64,000 nucleotides of DNA from Bacillota bacterium (lineage in GTDB: Bacteria > Bacillota > Clostridia > Lachnospirales > Lachnospiraceae): assembly GCA_023391695.1 (NCBI GenBank), contig JAEWAK010000001.1:62001-126000 (forward strand). The letters run 5' to 3'. A program made the position numbers and the translations under genes. The notes under the pieces were generated by a model. That model saw only the letters and a list, made by a program, of their open reading frames with translations, was not told the DNA's origin and did not search any database. Within the stretch, counting starts at the first letter, position 1. The number at the start of each line of letters is the position of its first letter. Below, one piece after another: positions 25,311 to 35,138 of the stretch.

Positions 25311-26405
25311 ATGGGGAAATATTCATTGGAAAATTATGAACTATATAAGACCAAAAAAATACGGCCGGTTTTAAAAGCTTCGTCTGATAATTACGGCCGT
25401 GGGCCGGTAAACTATATAACCTGTTCCTGGGCTGATCTGGAACCCCGCAGGGGGTGTTACAATATGGATTTTATTTTGGAGGAGGTATCCAAAGCTTTTA
25501 ATCCGGTACTTGTCATAAAACCGGATTACCCGGACTGGATTAAGGATAATCCGCTGGAATGCTTTGCCAGATTAATACGGAGGGTCGGCAGCTGTTTTAT
25601 GAAAAGGGAGATTATGCTTATCGGAATTGTGATAACTTCCATAAGTAACAGCGTCGTAGAATGGGAGGCATATATAGATGGGTTCAAAACGGTTACATTA
25701 TTTGCAGATATACATAACTATGAATTAATTCGTTTCCTGAAAAATAAAAATCAGGAATTCGGCCTGAGAATTTCCTTCGGCGAAGCTAACTGGATCCAAG
25801 CCTGTGAAGATCTGGCCTGCCAAAACTTACAGGATAATTGGGAGAGAAAACCGACACTGCTTCATGTTTTGGATGAGGCCTGCGGACTACAGGTGAAAAG
25901 GCAGGCATTGCAATGGCACGCAGGCTTCTCCAATAAAGAACTGGATCTGGGATTCCATATCGCTTTAAGAAAGCTGACTTATCCGGAAAACGTATCAAGC
26001 AAGGGGGTATTACCGGTGCGTTTCTGGTTCGTAAATAATGGAAGCGCACCGTGTTACGGCAGTTTATGTATCAACTTACAACTGGTACGGGAAGATAAAA
26101 TTTATGTAATTCCTGTACCAAATTCACCGGTTGGCTGGCCCGTGGGAGATATTATCCATAATGAGAAAATACCCCTTCCTTCTCTTGAAGAAGGCATTTA
26201 TTCTTTGGCTGTCGGACTCTTTCATAAACATAATGTGCCTGTCGGTATGGGAATTGACCAAAAGAGTACGGATGGATTTTACAAAATGGGAGACATAAGG
26301 ATTGATCATGTAAACCGGGACTACATTAATAATATTTGGGAGCATTATTATCCGGAAGGCTATTATCCCCTGGAAGATCCGGGGGAGCCGGAAGGGAATG
26401 GGTAA
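25311..26405 (+). CDS. Diverged DUF4832-like protein
   Basis: A 364-residue protein related to the gene at 22670. It shares CSWADLEPRRGCYNMDFILE in place of the first barrel strands, and a C-terminal beta domain (VRFWFVNNGSAPCYGSLCIN, then LEEGIYSLAVGLF and DGFYKMGDIRI). The central part carrying WGEGGG and FEACWHM in the paralogue is shortened and differs. It may be a catalytically inactive partner, perhaps for binding the substrate. Confidence 0.55.
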   Translation: MGKYSLENYELYKTKKIRPVLKASSDNYGRGPVNYITCSWADLEPRRGCYNMDFILEEVSKAFNPVLVIKPDYPDWIKDNPLECFARLIRRVGSCFMKREIMLIGIVITSISNSVVEWEAYIDGFKTVTLFADIHNYELIRFLKNKNQEFGLRISFGEANWIQACEDLACQNLQDNWERKPTLLHVLDEACGLQVKRQALQWHAGFSNKELDLGFHIALRKLTYPENVSSKGVLPVRFWFVNNGSAPCYGSLCINLQLVREDKIYVIPVPNSPVGWPVGDIIHNEKIPLPSLEEGIYSLAVGLFHKHNVPVGMGIDQKSTDGFYKMGDIRIDHVNRDYINNIWEHYYPEGYYPLEDPGEPEGNG

Positions 26406-26482
26406 AACGGCATATTGGGGCTTGCGGGAAGAAAAATACTGTAACCTTCAATATAAAATTATACATACAGGAGGTATTTAAT

Positions 26483-27808
26483 TTGAAACTGGCATTAGTG
26501 GGTGCGGGGCAAAGAGGGATGATATATGCGACATATGCGTACCAATCAAAAAGAGCTGAAATTGTTGCCGTAGTAGAGCCGGATGAAGCCAAAAGAAAGG
26601 CTGCCGCAGATTTATTTCAGCTTTCGGCAGAGATGCAATTTGTAACTGTGGAGGAGTTTTATCAGTTAGGAAAGGCAGCAGATGCAATCATAATTGCATC
26701 AATGGACCGGGATCATTACGGCCAGGCAATGGCCGCCCTGGATTTGGGATATCAGATCCTTTTAGAAAAGCCAATTTCTCCCGATCCCAGGGAGAGTCTG
26801 GAAATTAAAGAAAAAGCAAACCGGTTAAAGCTCAATGTGATCGTTTGCCATGTATTAAGATATACGAACTTTTTCTCTGCCATAAAAAGCATAATTGACC
26901 GCAATGAATTAGGTAAAGTAGTTTCAATCCAACACAATGAGAATATAGGTAATTATCATATGGCCCACTCTTTTGTGAGGGGGAACTGGAGACGAAGCAG
27001 CTTATCCAGTCCGTTAATCATGCAGAAGTCTTGTCATGATATGGATATATTAACCTGGCTGGCAGGCAGTGAAGCAAAACGCATTTCATCCTTTGGAAGT
27101 TTAACATACTTTAAGGAAGAGAATGCACCGGAGAACAGTTCGGACCGGTGCCATACCTGTAAAGCTGCAAGGAAATGCAGGTTTGATGCCAGGAAGGCGT
27201 ATTTACCGGCTGCGGGGAGCTGGCCGGCCACGATTTTATCCCGGGATCAAAGCAGGGCGGGAATTCTCAAAGCCATAGAGACAGGGCCTTATGGAAGATG
27301 TGTATACCGTTGTGACAACGATGTCTGTGATAATCAGGTAGCATTAATTGAATTTAAAAACGGGGTTACGGTAAGTTTTAATCTCAGCGGTTTTACGAAT
27401 AAAATGTGCCGGACTATTAAAATTATGTGTGAAAACGGTGAAATTCGGGGAGATGACAGCAGGAATGTGATCGAAATAACGCGCTTTGCCTCCAATGCCG
27501 TCAATCAATATGAACAAAGAGTAATTCATCCCGGTATTGTGGAAGGAGGCCATGGCGGGGGCGATATAGGACTGATGAATGATTTTATGGATATGCTGGA
27601 GGGAAAAGGCGGCTTTTATAAATCATCTGTCAACCAATCGGTAGAAAGTCATATCATGGCCTATGCAGCGGAACAATCCCGAATCCGGGGAGTTATTATT
27701 GATATGGATGAGTTAAAAGAAAATCTGATGCAGGAAGATAGTTCAAATAACAAAAGTGTGGTGAAGGTAGATGAAATCGAAAAAGGATCTAGTGATTTCC
27801 CAAAATAA
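26483..27808 (+). CDS. Gfo/Idh/MocA-family oxidoreductase
   Basis: A 441-residue NAD(P)-dependent sugar dehydrogenase-like protein. The N-terminal nucleotide fold is ALVGAGQRG, with the family lysine motif LLEKPIS. A cysteine-rich insertion (CHTCKAARKC, then GRCVYRCDNDVCDNQ) is unusual and could bind a metal. The start is TTG at 26483, chosen because AGGAGG lies eight bases upstream; the 147 in-frame bases before it have no good ribosome site. These enzymes oxidise or reduce sugars, sugar acids or inositols, or act by NAD-dependent elimination. Its 3' end overlaps the next gene. Confidence 0.85.
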   Translation: MKLALVGAGQRGMIYATYAYQSKRAEIVAVVEPDEAKRKAAADLFQLSAEMQFVTVEEFYQLGKAADAIIIASMDRDHYGQAMAALDLGYQILLEKPISPDPRESLEIKEKANRLKLNVIVCHVLRYTNFFSAIKSIIDRNELGKVVSIQHNENIGNYHMAHSFVRGNWRRSSLSSPLIMQKSCHDMDILTWLAGSEAKRISSFGSLTYFKEENAPENSSDRCHTCKAARKCRFDARKAYLPAAGSWPATILSRDQSRAGILKAIETGPYGRCVYRCDNDVCDNQVALIEFKNGVTVSFNLSGFTNKMCRTIKIMCENGEIRGDDSRNVIEITRFASNAVNQYEQRVIHPGIVEGGHGGGDIGLMNDFMDMLEGKGGFYKSSVNQSVESHIMAYAAEQSRIRGVIIDMDELKENLMQEDSSNNKSVVKVDEIEKGSSDFPK

Positions 27809-28724
27809 GAAGAATGCATTTTTCAGGGAAATGAAAGAAAACAGAATTTTATATTTAATGTGTGTCCCGGCCTTATTCATTCTGGTTCATTTCTGCTATA
27901 TACCGTTTGCGGGAGTTTGGATGGCTTTTACGGATTTCAATGTGGTGGACGGGATTTTCGGAAGTCCTTTTGTAGGACTTGATAATTTTAAATATTTCTT
28001 TTCCAAAAACAGCATGGGCTGGAAAGTCACCTATAATACGTTATTCATTAATTTTTTTGGCATTATCCTGGGCCTTCTCGTACCCATCAGCATTGCGGTA
28101 TTTTTAAATGAAATCCGCAGTAAACTCTTCAAAAAATTAACGCAAAGTATGATGTTTTTTCCGTATTTCCTGTCCTGGGTCGTGGTAGGTGCCATCATCT
28201 ACGGTTTCTTTTCAACGGATGTAGGTGTAATAAATCATTTGCTTTCTTATTTTGGGGTAAAACCGGTCAGCTGGTATTCCCAGCCCCAGTATTGGAAAGG
28301 GATCATCATTTTTGCAAATGTATGGAAATGGAGCGGTTATAATTCCATCATTTACATGGCGGCAATGTCAAATTTCGATCACTCCCTTTTTGAAGCGGCA
28401 AAAGTGGATGGAGCAAATAAATTTCAATGTATTATTAATCTTACGATTCCCATGTTAAAACCAACAGCGGTTGTTTTAACCCTAATGAGCATCGGACGGA
28501 TTTTCTGCGGTGATTTTGGGATGATTTACGGAATCATAGGCAATAATCCCGTGCTGATTGACGAAGTTACCGTTATTGATACGTATGTATATCAATCCAT
28601 GCGGACCTTAGGTTTTTCCTATTCTACTGCGATCGGTTTATTCCAGTCTGTTATGGGGCTTTTGTTAGTAACCGCTGCGAATAAGATTTCCAAGAAAATA
28701 AATGAGGGAGAGGGGTTATTTTAA
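27771..28724 (+). CDS. ABC transporter permease (LplB type)
   Basis: A 317-residue permease of the LplB/MalF-like class. RILYLMCVPALFILVHFCYI is the first helix and SLFEAAKVDGANKFQCIINL the EAA loop. The chosen ATG overlaps the upstream gene by 38 bases; ATG 27831 is a possible later start. It pairs with the next permease and the lipoprotein at 29684. Confidence 0.88.
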   Translation: MKSKKDLVISQNKKNAFFREMKENRILYLMCVPALFILVHFCYIPFAGVWMAFTDFNVVDGIFGSPFVGLDNFKYFFSKNSMGWKVTYNTLFINFFGIILGLLVPISIAVFLNEIRSKLFKKLTQSMMFFPYFLSWVVVGAIIYGFFSTDVGVINHLLSYFGVKPVSWYSQPQYWKGIIIFANVWKWSGYNSIIYMAAMSNFDHSLFEAAKVDGANKFQCIINLTIPMLKPTAVVLTLMSIGRIFCGDFGMIYGIIGNNPVLIDEVTVIDTYVYQSMRTLGFSYSTAIGLFQSVMGLLLVTAANKISKKINEGEGLF

Positions 28725-29619
28725 ATTGAGAAAGAAAAAATCTGTCAGTGATAGAAGTATTCTTATAATTGCTTACTGTTTTATAGGCTTTTTTGGATTC
28801 GTTTGTTTGTATCCGTTGATTCTTACATTGAGTGCATCCCTTTCCTCCGAAAGGGATATTGTAAGATACGGTTATTCCCTTATTCCCAAACAATTTACTT
28901 TTGATACATATAAATACATGTTTTTAAACAGCGGGAAGCAAATTTTAAAATCCTATGGTGTTACCATATTTATTACAGTGGCAGGAACCCTGGGGGCAAT
29001 GGTTATTACAAGTATGATGGCTTTTGCAATATCCATAAAGTCACTAAAGTACCGTAATGTGATCGCTTTTATCGCCAATTTTACAATTGTTTTTTCAGCG
29101 GGACTGATTCCGTGGTATGTAGTGTGTGTAAATTATTATCATTTAAAAAATAATATTTTGGCTTTGATCCTCCCTTCTATTTTCAGTGTATGGAATATGT
29201 TCTTAATGCGCACTTATTTTTCGAGTATTTCACCCTCTTTATACGAGGCGGCCAAAATTGACGGAGCAAATTACTTTACAATTTATTGGAGAATAGCAAT
29301 CCCTTTAAGTAAAACCGCCGTATTGACAGTCGGACTCATGTATGCACTGCAATACTGGAATGACTGGTGGAATGCACTGATTTTTATCAATGATAAAGAT
29401 TTGTTCCCGTTACAATATTATTTATATACGATATTATCCAATGTGAATGCGATAAGTTCCGGACGTATTCCGTCTGGTGCTTCCGCCGGCATAACCTTAC
29501 CGACGGAAACGGTTAAAATGGCGGTAACCGTAATAACCATCGGACCAGTTATTTTTTTGTATCCATTGGTACAAAAACATTTTGTCCAGGGGATAATGAC
29601 CGGTGCCGTGAAAGAATAA
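28702..29619 (+). CDS. ABC transporter permease (YtcP/LplC type)
   Basis: A 305-residue partner permease. Its EAA loop is SLYEAAKIDGANYFTIYWRI, and it ends in FVQGIMTGAVKE, typical of this class. The ATG at 28702 overlaps the previous gene; a TTG at 28726 behind GAGAGGGG is an equally good start, so the N-terminus is uncertain by eight residues. Confidence 0.88.
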   Translation: MRERGYFKLRKKKSVSDRSILIIAYCFIGFFGFVCLYPLILTLSASLSSERDIVRYGYSLIPKQFTFDTYKYMFLNSGKQILKSYGVTIFITVAGTLGAMVITSMMAFAISIKSLKYRNVIAFIANFTIVFSAGLIPWYVVCVNYYHLKNNILALILPSIFSVWNMFLMRTYFSSISPSLYEAAKIDGANYFTIYWRIAIPLSKTAVLTVGLMYALQYWNDWWNALIFINDKDLFPLQYYLYTILSNVNAISSGRIPSGASAGITLPTETVKMAVTVITIGPVIFLYPLVQKHFVQGIMTGAVKE

Positions 29620-29683
29620 AGGGAATTAATTGATGTTAAGCTTAAGGGCTGAACATAAATAGAAATAAAGAGGAGGATATGTA

Positions 29684-31141
29684 ATGAAAAAGCTGAAAAA
29701 ATTAGCTTTTACGGTTATAATGCTGGCACTGGCCGGTATTATAGGAGGGTGCGGTGGCAATAAAGAGGACAAACCGGATACCCTTACCATTCTCTACCCT
29801 GGAGATGAAAGTGAAAGAATGGAAGAATTTATGGAAAATGAGTTTGCAGAAAAAATGGCGGAAGATCTTAATTTAAAAGTAGAAATGGTCTATGTACCGT
29901 GGGATCAGTATTGGGAACAAAAAGATATTATGCTGGCTGCAAATGAGCCTGTTGATTTATATTGGGACGGACTTCCAAGCCTTTCTACAATGGTAAATAA
30001 GAAACAGACCAGGGTGCTGAACGACTTAATTGAGCAATATGGTCAGGATATGCTTAAAGTACTTCCGAAGGAACAGCTGGAAGGTGCGACGATTCAAGGT
30101 GATATATACGGTATTCCTTCCGCCTATGCCCCTTCTTCGGCGATGTACCAGCTGGTATGTGTACGCCAGGACATTATGGATGCAGTGGGAATGACAGAAT
30201 TAAATACCGCAGAGGACCTGAAGGAATTTGCAAAAAGAACGAGTGAAAAATTACCGGATTTAAAAGGGCCTGCGGATATTATTTTCAAACCGCTGACAAG
30301 ATATTTCCAGGATGAGCAGTTGACCTGGATAGCAGTAGAGGATCTGGTAGTGTACGGGGAAGATACCAATAAGGTATACAGCTATTATGAGACGGAGGCG
30401 TTTCAGAAAGTTGCCGGGTTCAACCGCGAAATGTATCTGGCCGGATATTATTCGGATGATTTAACGATTAAATATAATGAACGTGACTCCCGTATGCAAA
30501 CCGGCCAATACACCTGGGTAGAAGGTTCTTTAGGAAAAGAAAATGAGATCATCGATGCGGTAAGGGCTAATGCACCGGATGCCCGGTTAAAGAGTTATCT
30601 TTTGGCAGGAGATAAACCTCGCTATATTACGGCAACCGGGGGTGAAGTTTTATGTATTCCCCAGACGGCTCCGAATCCGGCCGGAGCCATGAGATTTATT
30701 AACTGGTTATATTCTTCCAGGGAAAATTATCTGTTTGCCTTATATGGCGTAGAGGGAAAGGATTATGAAATCGCTGACGGAAGGATCAAAAAAACGTCGG
30801 ATAATGATTTCTTCTATGAGTGGATGTTCAGAAATCAGAATTACCAGATGTTTGCCCCGGACACGAATCAAAATTATATCGATTTATATGAAAGCTGGGA
30901 TGATAATGCCATCCGTTCTAAAACTTTAGGTTTTAATTTTAATAATGAAAACGTGAAAGAAATCGAAACTGCAATCAAGGAAGTCGGACTCAAGGATTTT
31001 GCGGCAATCCGTACCGGTTTTGTGGATTTCGACACGGAATATCCCAAAGCCGTAAAGAAATTAAAAGAAGCCGGCATGGATGAATATATCGCGGAGGTAC
31101 AACGTCAATTTGATGAATTTCTTGCCTCACAGGAGAAGTAA
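29684..31141 (+). CDS. Substrate-binding lipoprotein of the second carbohydrate importer
   Basis: A 485-residue family-1 solute-binding protein. A signal peptide with lipobox IIGGCGG (Cys23) is followed by an LplA-like binding domain (MVYVPWDQYWEQKDIMLAAN; TGGEVLCIPQTAPNPAGAMR). It is the last gene of the operon and, unusually, follows its permeases. ATG at 29684 follows GAGGAGG. No ATPase is encoded in the operon. Confidence 0.88.
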   Translation: MKKLKKLAFTVIMLALAGIIGGCGGNKEDKPDTLTILYPGDESERMEEFMENEFAEKMAEDLNLKVEMVYVPWDQYWEQKDIMLAANEPVDLYWDGLPSLSTMVNKKQTRVLNDLIEQYGQDMLKVLPKEQLEGATIQGDIYGIPSAYAPSSAMYQLVCVRQDIMDAVGMTELNTAEDLKEFAKRTSEKLPDLKGPADIIFKPLTRYFQDEQLTWIAVEDLVVYGEDTNKVYSYYETEAFQKVAGFNREMYLAGYYSDDLTIKYNERDSRMQTGQYTWVEGSLGKENEIIDAVRANAPDARLKSYLLAGDKPRYITATGGEVLCIPQTAPNPAGAMRFINWLYSSRENYLFALYGVEGKDYEIADGRIKKTSDNDFFYEWMFRNQNYQMFAPDTNQNYIDLYESWDDNAIRSKTLGFNFNNENVKEIETAIKEVGLKDFAAIRTGFVDFDTEYPKAVKKLKEAGMDEYIAEVQRQFDEFLASQEK

Positions 31142-31227
31142 GAACCGGGATTTAAAGCACCATATCAAAGGTGATATGTATTAATTCGCAGTTTGTAACA
31201 GTTTGCGTTTATAAAATATGTGTGATT

Positions 31228-31296
31228 AAGGCCGCTTTTTATATGTAATTTTAACAGATCGGAAGTAATAAATTATATAACCGGCGGCCTTTTCTT
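31228..31296 (+). terminator. Terminator of the LacI-regulated operon
   Basis: An 8-bp GC-rich outer stem (31228-31235 with 31284-31291) encloses a partly paired A/T-rich interior and is followed by TTTTCTT. Confidence 0.65.
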
Positions 31297-31474
31297 ATGA
31301 ACCTCTTATAGACAGGATATGTAAGGGGTGGAGTATTGATTATTTTTGTGTCTCACTCAATACTCAGTTTTCATTCGATTAATAATTATTTTTACTATCA
31401 TCATCTGAAACAGTATTTGCGGATATGGTACAAAGTGTTGCGGATAAAAGGAATATTTGCAAGCAGAGTAAATC

Positions 31475-31630
31475 GGGTGTGTTTGAAAACTGCTTGTGCC
31501 TGGCTGAATGTTACCTTGGGAGAGATAAGAGCAATTTTAGAGGCGCAGCGGGTCTGCGTTCCCAAAATTGCGACACAGTATACCGCAAAGTGGGGCTTTC
31601 ATAGCGGTGTAATGAGTTTTCAAACACGCC
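31475..31630. mobile_element. MITE-like repeat, copy 1
   Basis: A 156-bp non-coding element with imperfect terminal inverted repeats: left end 31475-31491 (GGGTGTGTTTGAAAACT) against right end 31615-31630. The interior is highly similar to the reverse complement of 63774-63935, for example the shared stretch ending CCCAAAATTGCGAC. It has no transposase. A 144-residue open frame crossing it is judged spurious. Confidence 0.8.
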
Positions 31631-31699
31631 ATAGGATTAATAAGAAAAAATCTCGGGTGCTGGAACGGATGGTTTTAAAGAATAGGAGGATTGTAAAAT

Positions 31700-32620
31700 A
31701 TGAAAGGACCGGTATTAGTAATCATGGCGGCAGGCATGGGAAGCCGGTACGGAGGATTAAAGCAGATTGATCCGGTGGATGACAAGGGCAATCTTATTAT
31801 AGATTTTTCTATTTATGATGCGGTGAAAGCAGGATTTAAAAAAATAATATTTATTATCAAGCATGAAATTGAACAGGATTTTAAAGAAAAAATAGGGAAC
31901 CGGATTTCCGCTTATGTGAAGGTAGAATATGTATATCAGGAATTAAAATGTTTACCGAAAGGATACCGGATACCGGAGGGCAGAAAAAAGCCCTGGGGTA
32001 CGGGACATGCGGTTCTTTGCTGTGGGGACAGGATTGGCGGTTCTTTTGCCGTGATCAATGCGGATGATTATTATGGAAAAGAAGCTTTTCAAATGATTTA
32101 TGACACCTTATCGGCCGCCGAAGATGATTTACAATACCGATATGTCATGGTTGGCTATACATTGGATAATACCCTGACAGACCATGGTCATGTGGCAAGA
32201 GGTGTGTGTGATATTTCCGAGGATGGTAAATTACTGGGAATTCATGAAAGAACCCATATCGAAAGACGGGGACAGGATGCGGCTTTTACGGAAGATGTAG
32301 GAAAAACATGGGTAACTATTCCAAAATCAAGTACGGTATCCATGAATATGTGGGGATTTACAAACAGTATATTAACAGAATTAAATGATGGATTTAAAGC
32401 ATTTTTAGATGGTGAAGCATCGAAAAATCCATTAAAGAGCGAGTATTTTTTACCAACGGCAGTCGGGGATTTATTAAAGAAAAATAAAGCAGTGGTAAAA
32501 GTATTGCATTCCAGGGATAAGTGGTATGGCGTTACCTATAAAGAAGATAAGGAAACCGTAATAAATGCTATTAAGGATTTAAAGGACAGCGGAATATATC
32601 CGGCGCAGTTGTGGAAGTGA
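31700..32620 (+). CDS. Sugar-1-phosphate nucleotidyltransferase
   Basis: A 306-residue GT-A-fold nucleotidyltransferase. The NTP-binding motif MAAGMGSRYGGLKQ is at the N-terminus and the metal-binding Asp motif is AVINADDYYG. Next to a NahK-like kinase and GalE it most likely makes UDP-N-acetylhexosamine from the 1-phosphate, the role of LnpC/GalT2-type enzymes in galacto-N-biose metabolism. That substrate is inferred from neighbours. AGGAGG precedes ATG 31700. Confidence 0.8.
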   Translation: MKGPVLVIMAAGMGSRYGGLKQIDPVDDKGNLIIDFSIYDAVKAGFKKIIFIIKHEIEQDFKEKIGNRISAYVKVEYVYQELKCLPKGYRIPEGRKKPWGTGHAVLCCGDRIGGSFAVINADDYYGKEAFQMIYDTLSAAEDDLQYRYVMVGYTLDNTLTDHGHVARGVCDISEDGKLLGIHERTHIERRGQDAAFTEDVGKTWVTIPKSSTVSMNMWGFTNSILTELNDGFKAFLDGEASKNPLKSEYFLPTAVGDLLKKNKAVVKVLHSRDKWYGVTYKEDKETVINAIKDLKDSGIYPAQLWK

Positions 32621-32640
32621 GTCGTTATAGGAGGAAGCAT

Positions 32641-33753
32641 ATGACAAGGGAAGAACATTGTGCAAAAATTGAAGAAGCGATTAAAGCCATAGATTTTAAG
32701 GGTAGTTATGAGAAACATGAAAGATATGGAAATGGGCATATTAATGATACTTTTCTGATTCAATTTAAACACGGGAATGGTCTTATAAAATATATTATTC
32801 AGAGAATGAACCATGAGATCTTTAAAAATCCGGATCAGCTGATGAAAAATATATGCGGCATAACAGAATTTTTAAAGAAAAAAATTAAGCAAAACCAGGG
32901 TGATATAGAACGGGAAACTATGAATGTGATATATACGAAAAAAGGGGAACCCTATTTTATAGACAGCATAGGTTCTTATTGGAGAGCATATCAATTTATA
33001 GAAGACGCTTCCAGCTATGATCAGGTAACGAAACCGGAAGATTTCTATGAAAGTGCGGTGGCCTTCGGGCACTTCCGGCATCTGCTGGCAGATTACAATG
33101 CAGAATCTCTTTATGAAACGATACCGGACTTTCACAATACACCGGTTCGGTTTCAGGCTCTCCAGGAAGCGGTTGACAAGGATATCTGCGGGAGAGTTAA
33201 GGAGGTTATTCAGGAGATCCGTTTTTTAAGTAACAGAAAAGAGGATATGAAGGTATGTATGGATTTATTTCACAGGGGGCAGCTTCCCCTTCGTGTTACC
33301 CATAATGACACAAAATTAAATAATGTCATGATCGATAATAAAACCGGAAAAGGTATCTGTGTAATTGATTTGGATACGGTTATGCCGGGACTATCCATCA
33401 ATGATTTCGGTGATTCTATCCGTTTTGGTGCAAACACGGCTGCGGAGGATGAAATTGATTTGGATAAAGTTTCTTTGAATCTGGAACTATTCGAATTATA
33501 TGCCAAAGGTTACTTAACAGGATGCGGCGGCAGTCTGTCCGGAAAAGAAATGGAAATGCTCCCTATGGGTGCAAAGATAATGACTTTAGAATGCGGAATG
33601 CGGTTTTTGACGGATTACCTGCAAGGAGACACCTATTTCAGGATACACAGGGAAAGGCATAATCTGGACCGCTGCAGAACACAATTAAAACTGGTTGAAG
33701 ATATGGAACGAAAATGGGATGCCATGAATGGCATCATTGAAAAATATAGGTAA
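32641..33753 (+). CDS. NahK-like N-acetylhexosamine 1-kinase
   Basis: A 370-residue kinase of the aminoglycoside-phosphotransferase fold. The catalytic loop is VTHNDTKLNNVMID, and the metal-binding segment VIDLDTVMPGL follows. N-terminal GNGHINDTFLI resembles the nucleotide loop of N-acetylhexosamine 1-kinases, which phosphorylate the anomeric hydroxyl of GlcNAc/GalNAc. The ATG at 32641 behind AGGAGG is preferred to an upstream GTG. It is 20 bases after the nucleotidyltransferase, consistent with one operon. Confidence 0.8.
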   Translation: MTREEHCAKIEEAIKAIDFKGSYEKHERYGNGHINDTFLIQFKHGNGLIKYIIQRMNHEIFKNPDQLMKNICGITEFLKKKIKQNQGDIERETMNVIYTKKGEPYFIDSIGSYWRAYQFIEDASSYDQVTKPEDFYESAVAFGHFRHLLADYNAESLYETIPDFHNTPVRFQALQEAVDKDICGRVKEVIQEIRFLSNRKEDMKVCMDLFHRGQLPLRVTHNDTKLNNVMIDNKTGKGICVIDLDTVMPGLSINDFGDSIRFGANTAAEDEIDLDKVSLNLELFELYAKGYLTGCGGSLSGKEMEMLPMGAKIMTLECGMRFLTDYLQGDTYFRIHRERHNLDRCRTQLKLVEDMERKWDAMNGIIEKYR

Positions 33754-33869
33754 GAAGCCAACTTCTTTTAGGTTGGTTGAAGGGATAGTAAAAAGTAATT
33801 TCAAATTTTTATTCCCGAAAGTATGGAATCTGTAAAAGATTTGATGTACAATGGTTTATGCGCTATTTG

Positions 33870-33889
33870 TGGCTGCCTGATGGCAGCCA
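33870..33889 (+). terminator. Hairpin between the NahK-like gene and galE
   Basis: A perfect 8-bp stem (33870-33877 with 33882-33889), a four-base loop and TTTT. It may attenuate transcription into galE. Confidence 0.45.
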
Positions 33890-33945
33890 TTTTGAGGCAG
33901 TATACGAACGCGGTTTCGGATATGTCTTGGGAGATGGGAGGAAAT

Positions 33946-34962
33946 ATGTCAATTTTAGTTACCGGCGGTGCCGGTTATATCGGAAGTCATACCTGCGTTG
34001 AATTATTAAATGCCGGATATGAAGTAGTTGTTGTAGATAATTTAAGTAATTCCAGCGAAGAATCATTAAAGAGGGCAGAAAAAATTACCGGTAAGCCGGT
34101 TAAGTTTTACAAGGCTGATTTATTGGACGGGAAGGCGATAACGGAAGTATTCCAAAAAGAAAGCATTGATTCCGTGATACATTTTGCCGGTTTAAAGGCA
34201 GTGGGAGAATCTGTTTTAATGCCCCTGAAATATTATTATAACAATATAACGGGAACTTTGATCCTATGTGATATAATGCAGAAATTTGGAGTTAAAAAAA
34301 TGGTATTCAGTTCTTCTGCCACAGTTTATGGCAGTCCTGCCTCAGTACCGATCAAAGAAGACTTTCCTCTTTCTGCCGAAAATCCATATGGCAGAACCAA
34401 GCTGATGCTGGAGGAAATATTAAGAGATATTTATTATGCGGACCAGGAATGGAATATTGTCCTGCTTCGGTATTTTAATCCGATAGGAGCTCATGAAAGC
34501 GGACTGATCGGGGAAGATCCCAATGGAATACCGAATAATTTAGTTCCGTATATTACACAGGTTGCGGCAGGAAGATTAAAAGAGCTCGGAATCTTTGGAA
34601 ATGATTATGATACGCCCGACGGAAGCGGAGTCAGGGATTATATCCATGTTGTCGACCTGGCACTGGGTCACGTAAAAGCAATTGAAGGAATACAGGATAA
34701 ATCCGGGATTTTTGTATATAACCTGGGTACCGGTATAGGTTACAGTGTATTCGATATGGTAAAAGCTTTTTCAAAAGTATGCGAAAAAGATATTCCGTAT
34801 GTTATTAAACCCCGACGTCCGGGAGATATTGCCGCATGTTATGCAGACGCTTTTCTCGCTCAGAAAGAATTAGGCTGGAGCGCACAAAGAGGAATAAAAG
34901 AGATGTGTGAAGACGCCTGGCGCTGGCAGAAAAATAATCCGAATGGTTACCGGGATTATTAA
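33946..34962 (+). CDS. galE: UDP-glucose/UDP-N-acetylglucosamine 4-epimerase
   Basis: A 338-residue GalE of normal length. It has GGAGYIGSHT for NAD binding, SSSATVYG, and the YxxxK catalytic pair in ENPYGRTKLMLE. It interconverts UDP-Glc/UDP-Gal and possibly the N-acetyl forms. ATG at 33946 lies behind GGGAGG; the longer frame from 33823 adds 41 residues that include the hairpin above and is rejected. With the two genes before it, it completes a salvage route for N-acetylhexosamines. Confidence 0.92.
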   Translation: MSILVTGGAGYIGSHTCVELLNAGYEVVVVDNLSNSSEESLKRAEKITGKPVKFYKADLLDGKAITEVFQKESIDSVIHFAGLKAVGESVLMPLKYYYNNITGTLILCDIMQKFGVKKMVFSSSATVYGSPASVPIKEDFPLSAENPYGRTKLMLEEILRDIYYADQEWNIVLLRYFNPIGAHESGLIGEDPNGIPNNLVPYITQVAAGRLKELGIFGNDYDTPDGSGVRDYIHVVDLALGHVKAIEGIQDKSGIFVYNLGTGIGYSVFDMVKAFSKVCEKDIPYVIKPRRPGDIAACYADAFLAQKELGWSAQRGIKEMCEDAWRWQKNNPNGYRDY

Positions 34963-35023
34963 TATAACATTTCTTAATATTATAGAAAAAACAGGTGCAT
35001 CATCGAAAGCGGCCGATAAGTTC

Positions 35024-35052
35024 TTGAACCGCAATTCGATTCGAAGTATAAT
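35024..35052 (+). promoter_or_regulatory. Promoter upstream of the CBM9-like gene
   Basis: TTGAAC (35024-35029), a 17-base spacer and a perfect TATAAT (35047-35052). Confidence 0.7.
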
Positions 35053-35138
35053 ATAAACATTGCATTTGTTGAGCTGAATTATTATGCGGCTGAATTAAAT
35101 CAGTTAATTAATGTATATAAATTTTAAACAAGAAAGAG

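Noticed and set aside
31336..31770. 144-residue plus-strand open frame
   Set aside because: It spans the MITE-like repeat, has no ribosome site or family resemblance, and overlaps the true start of the nucleotidyltransferase.
33823..33945. N-terminal extension of GalE
   Set aside because: The 41 extra residues come from a stem-loop region and lack a ribosome site; ATG 33946 matches family length.
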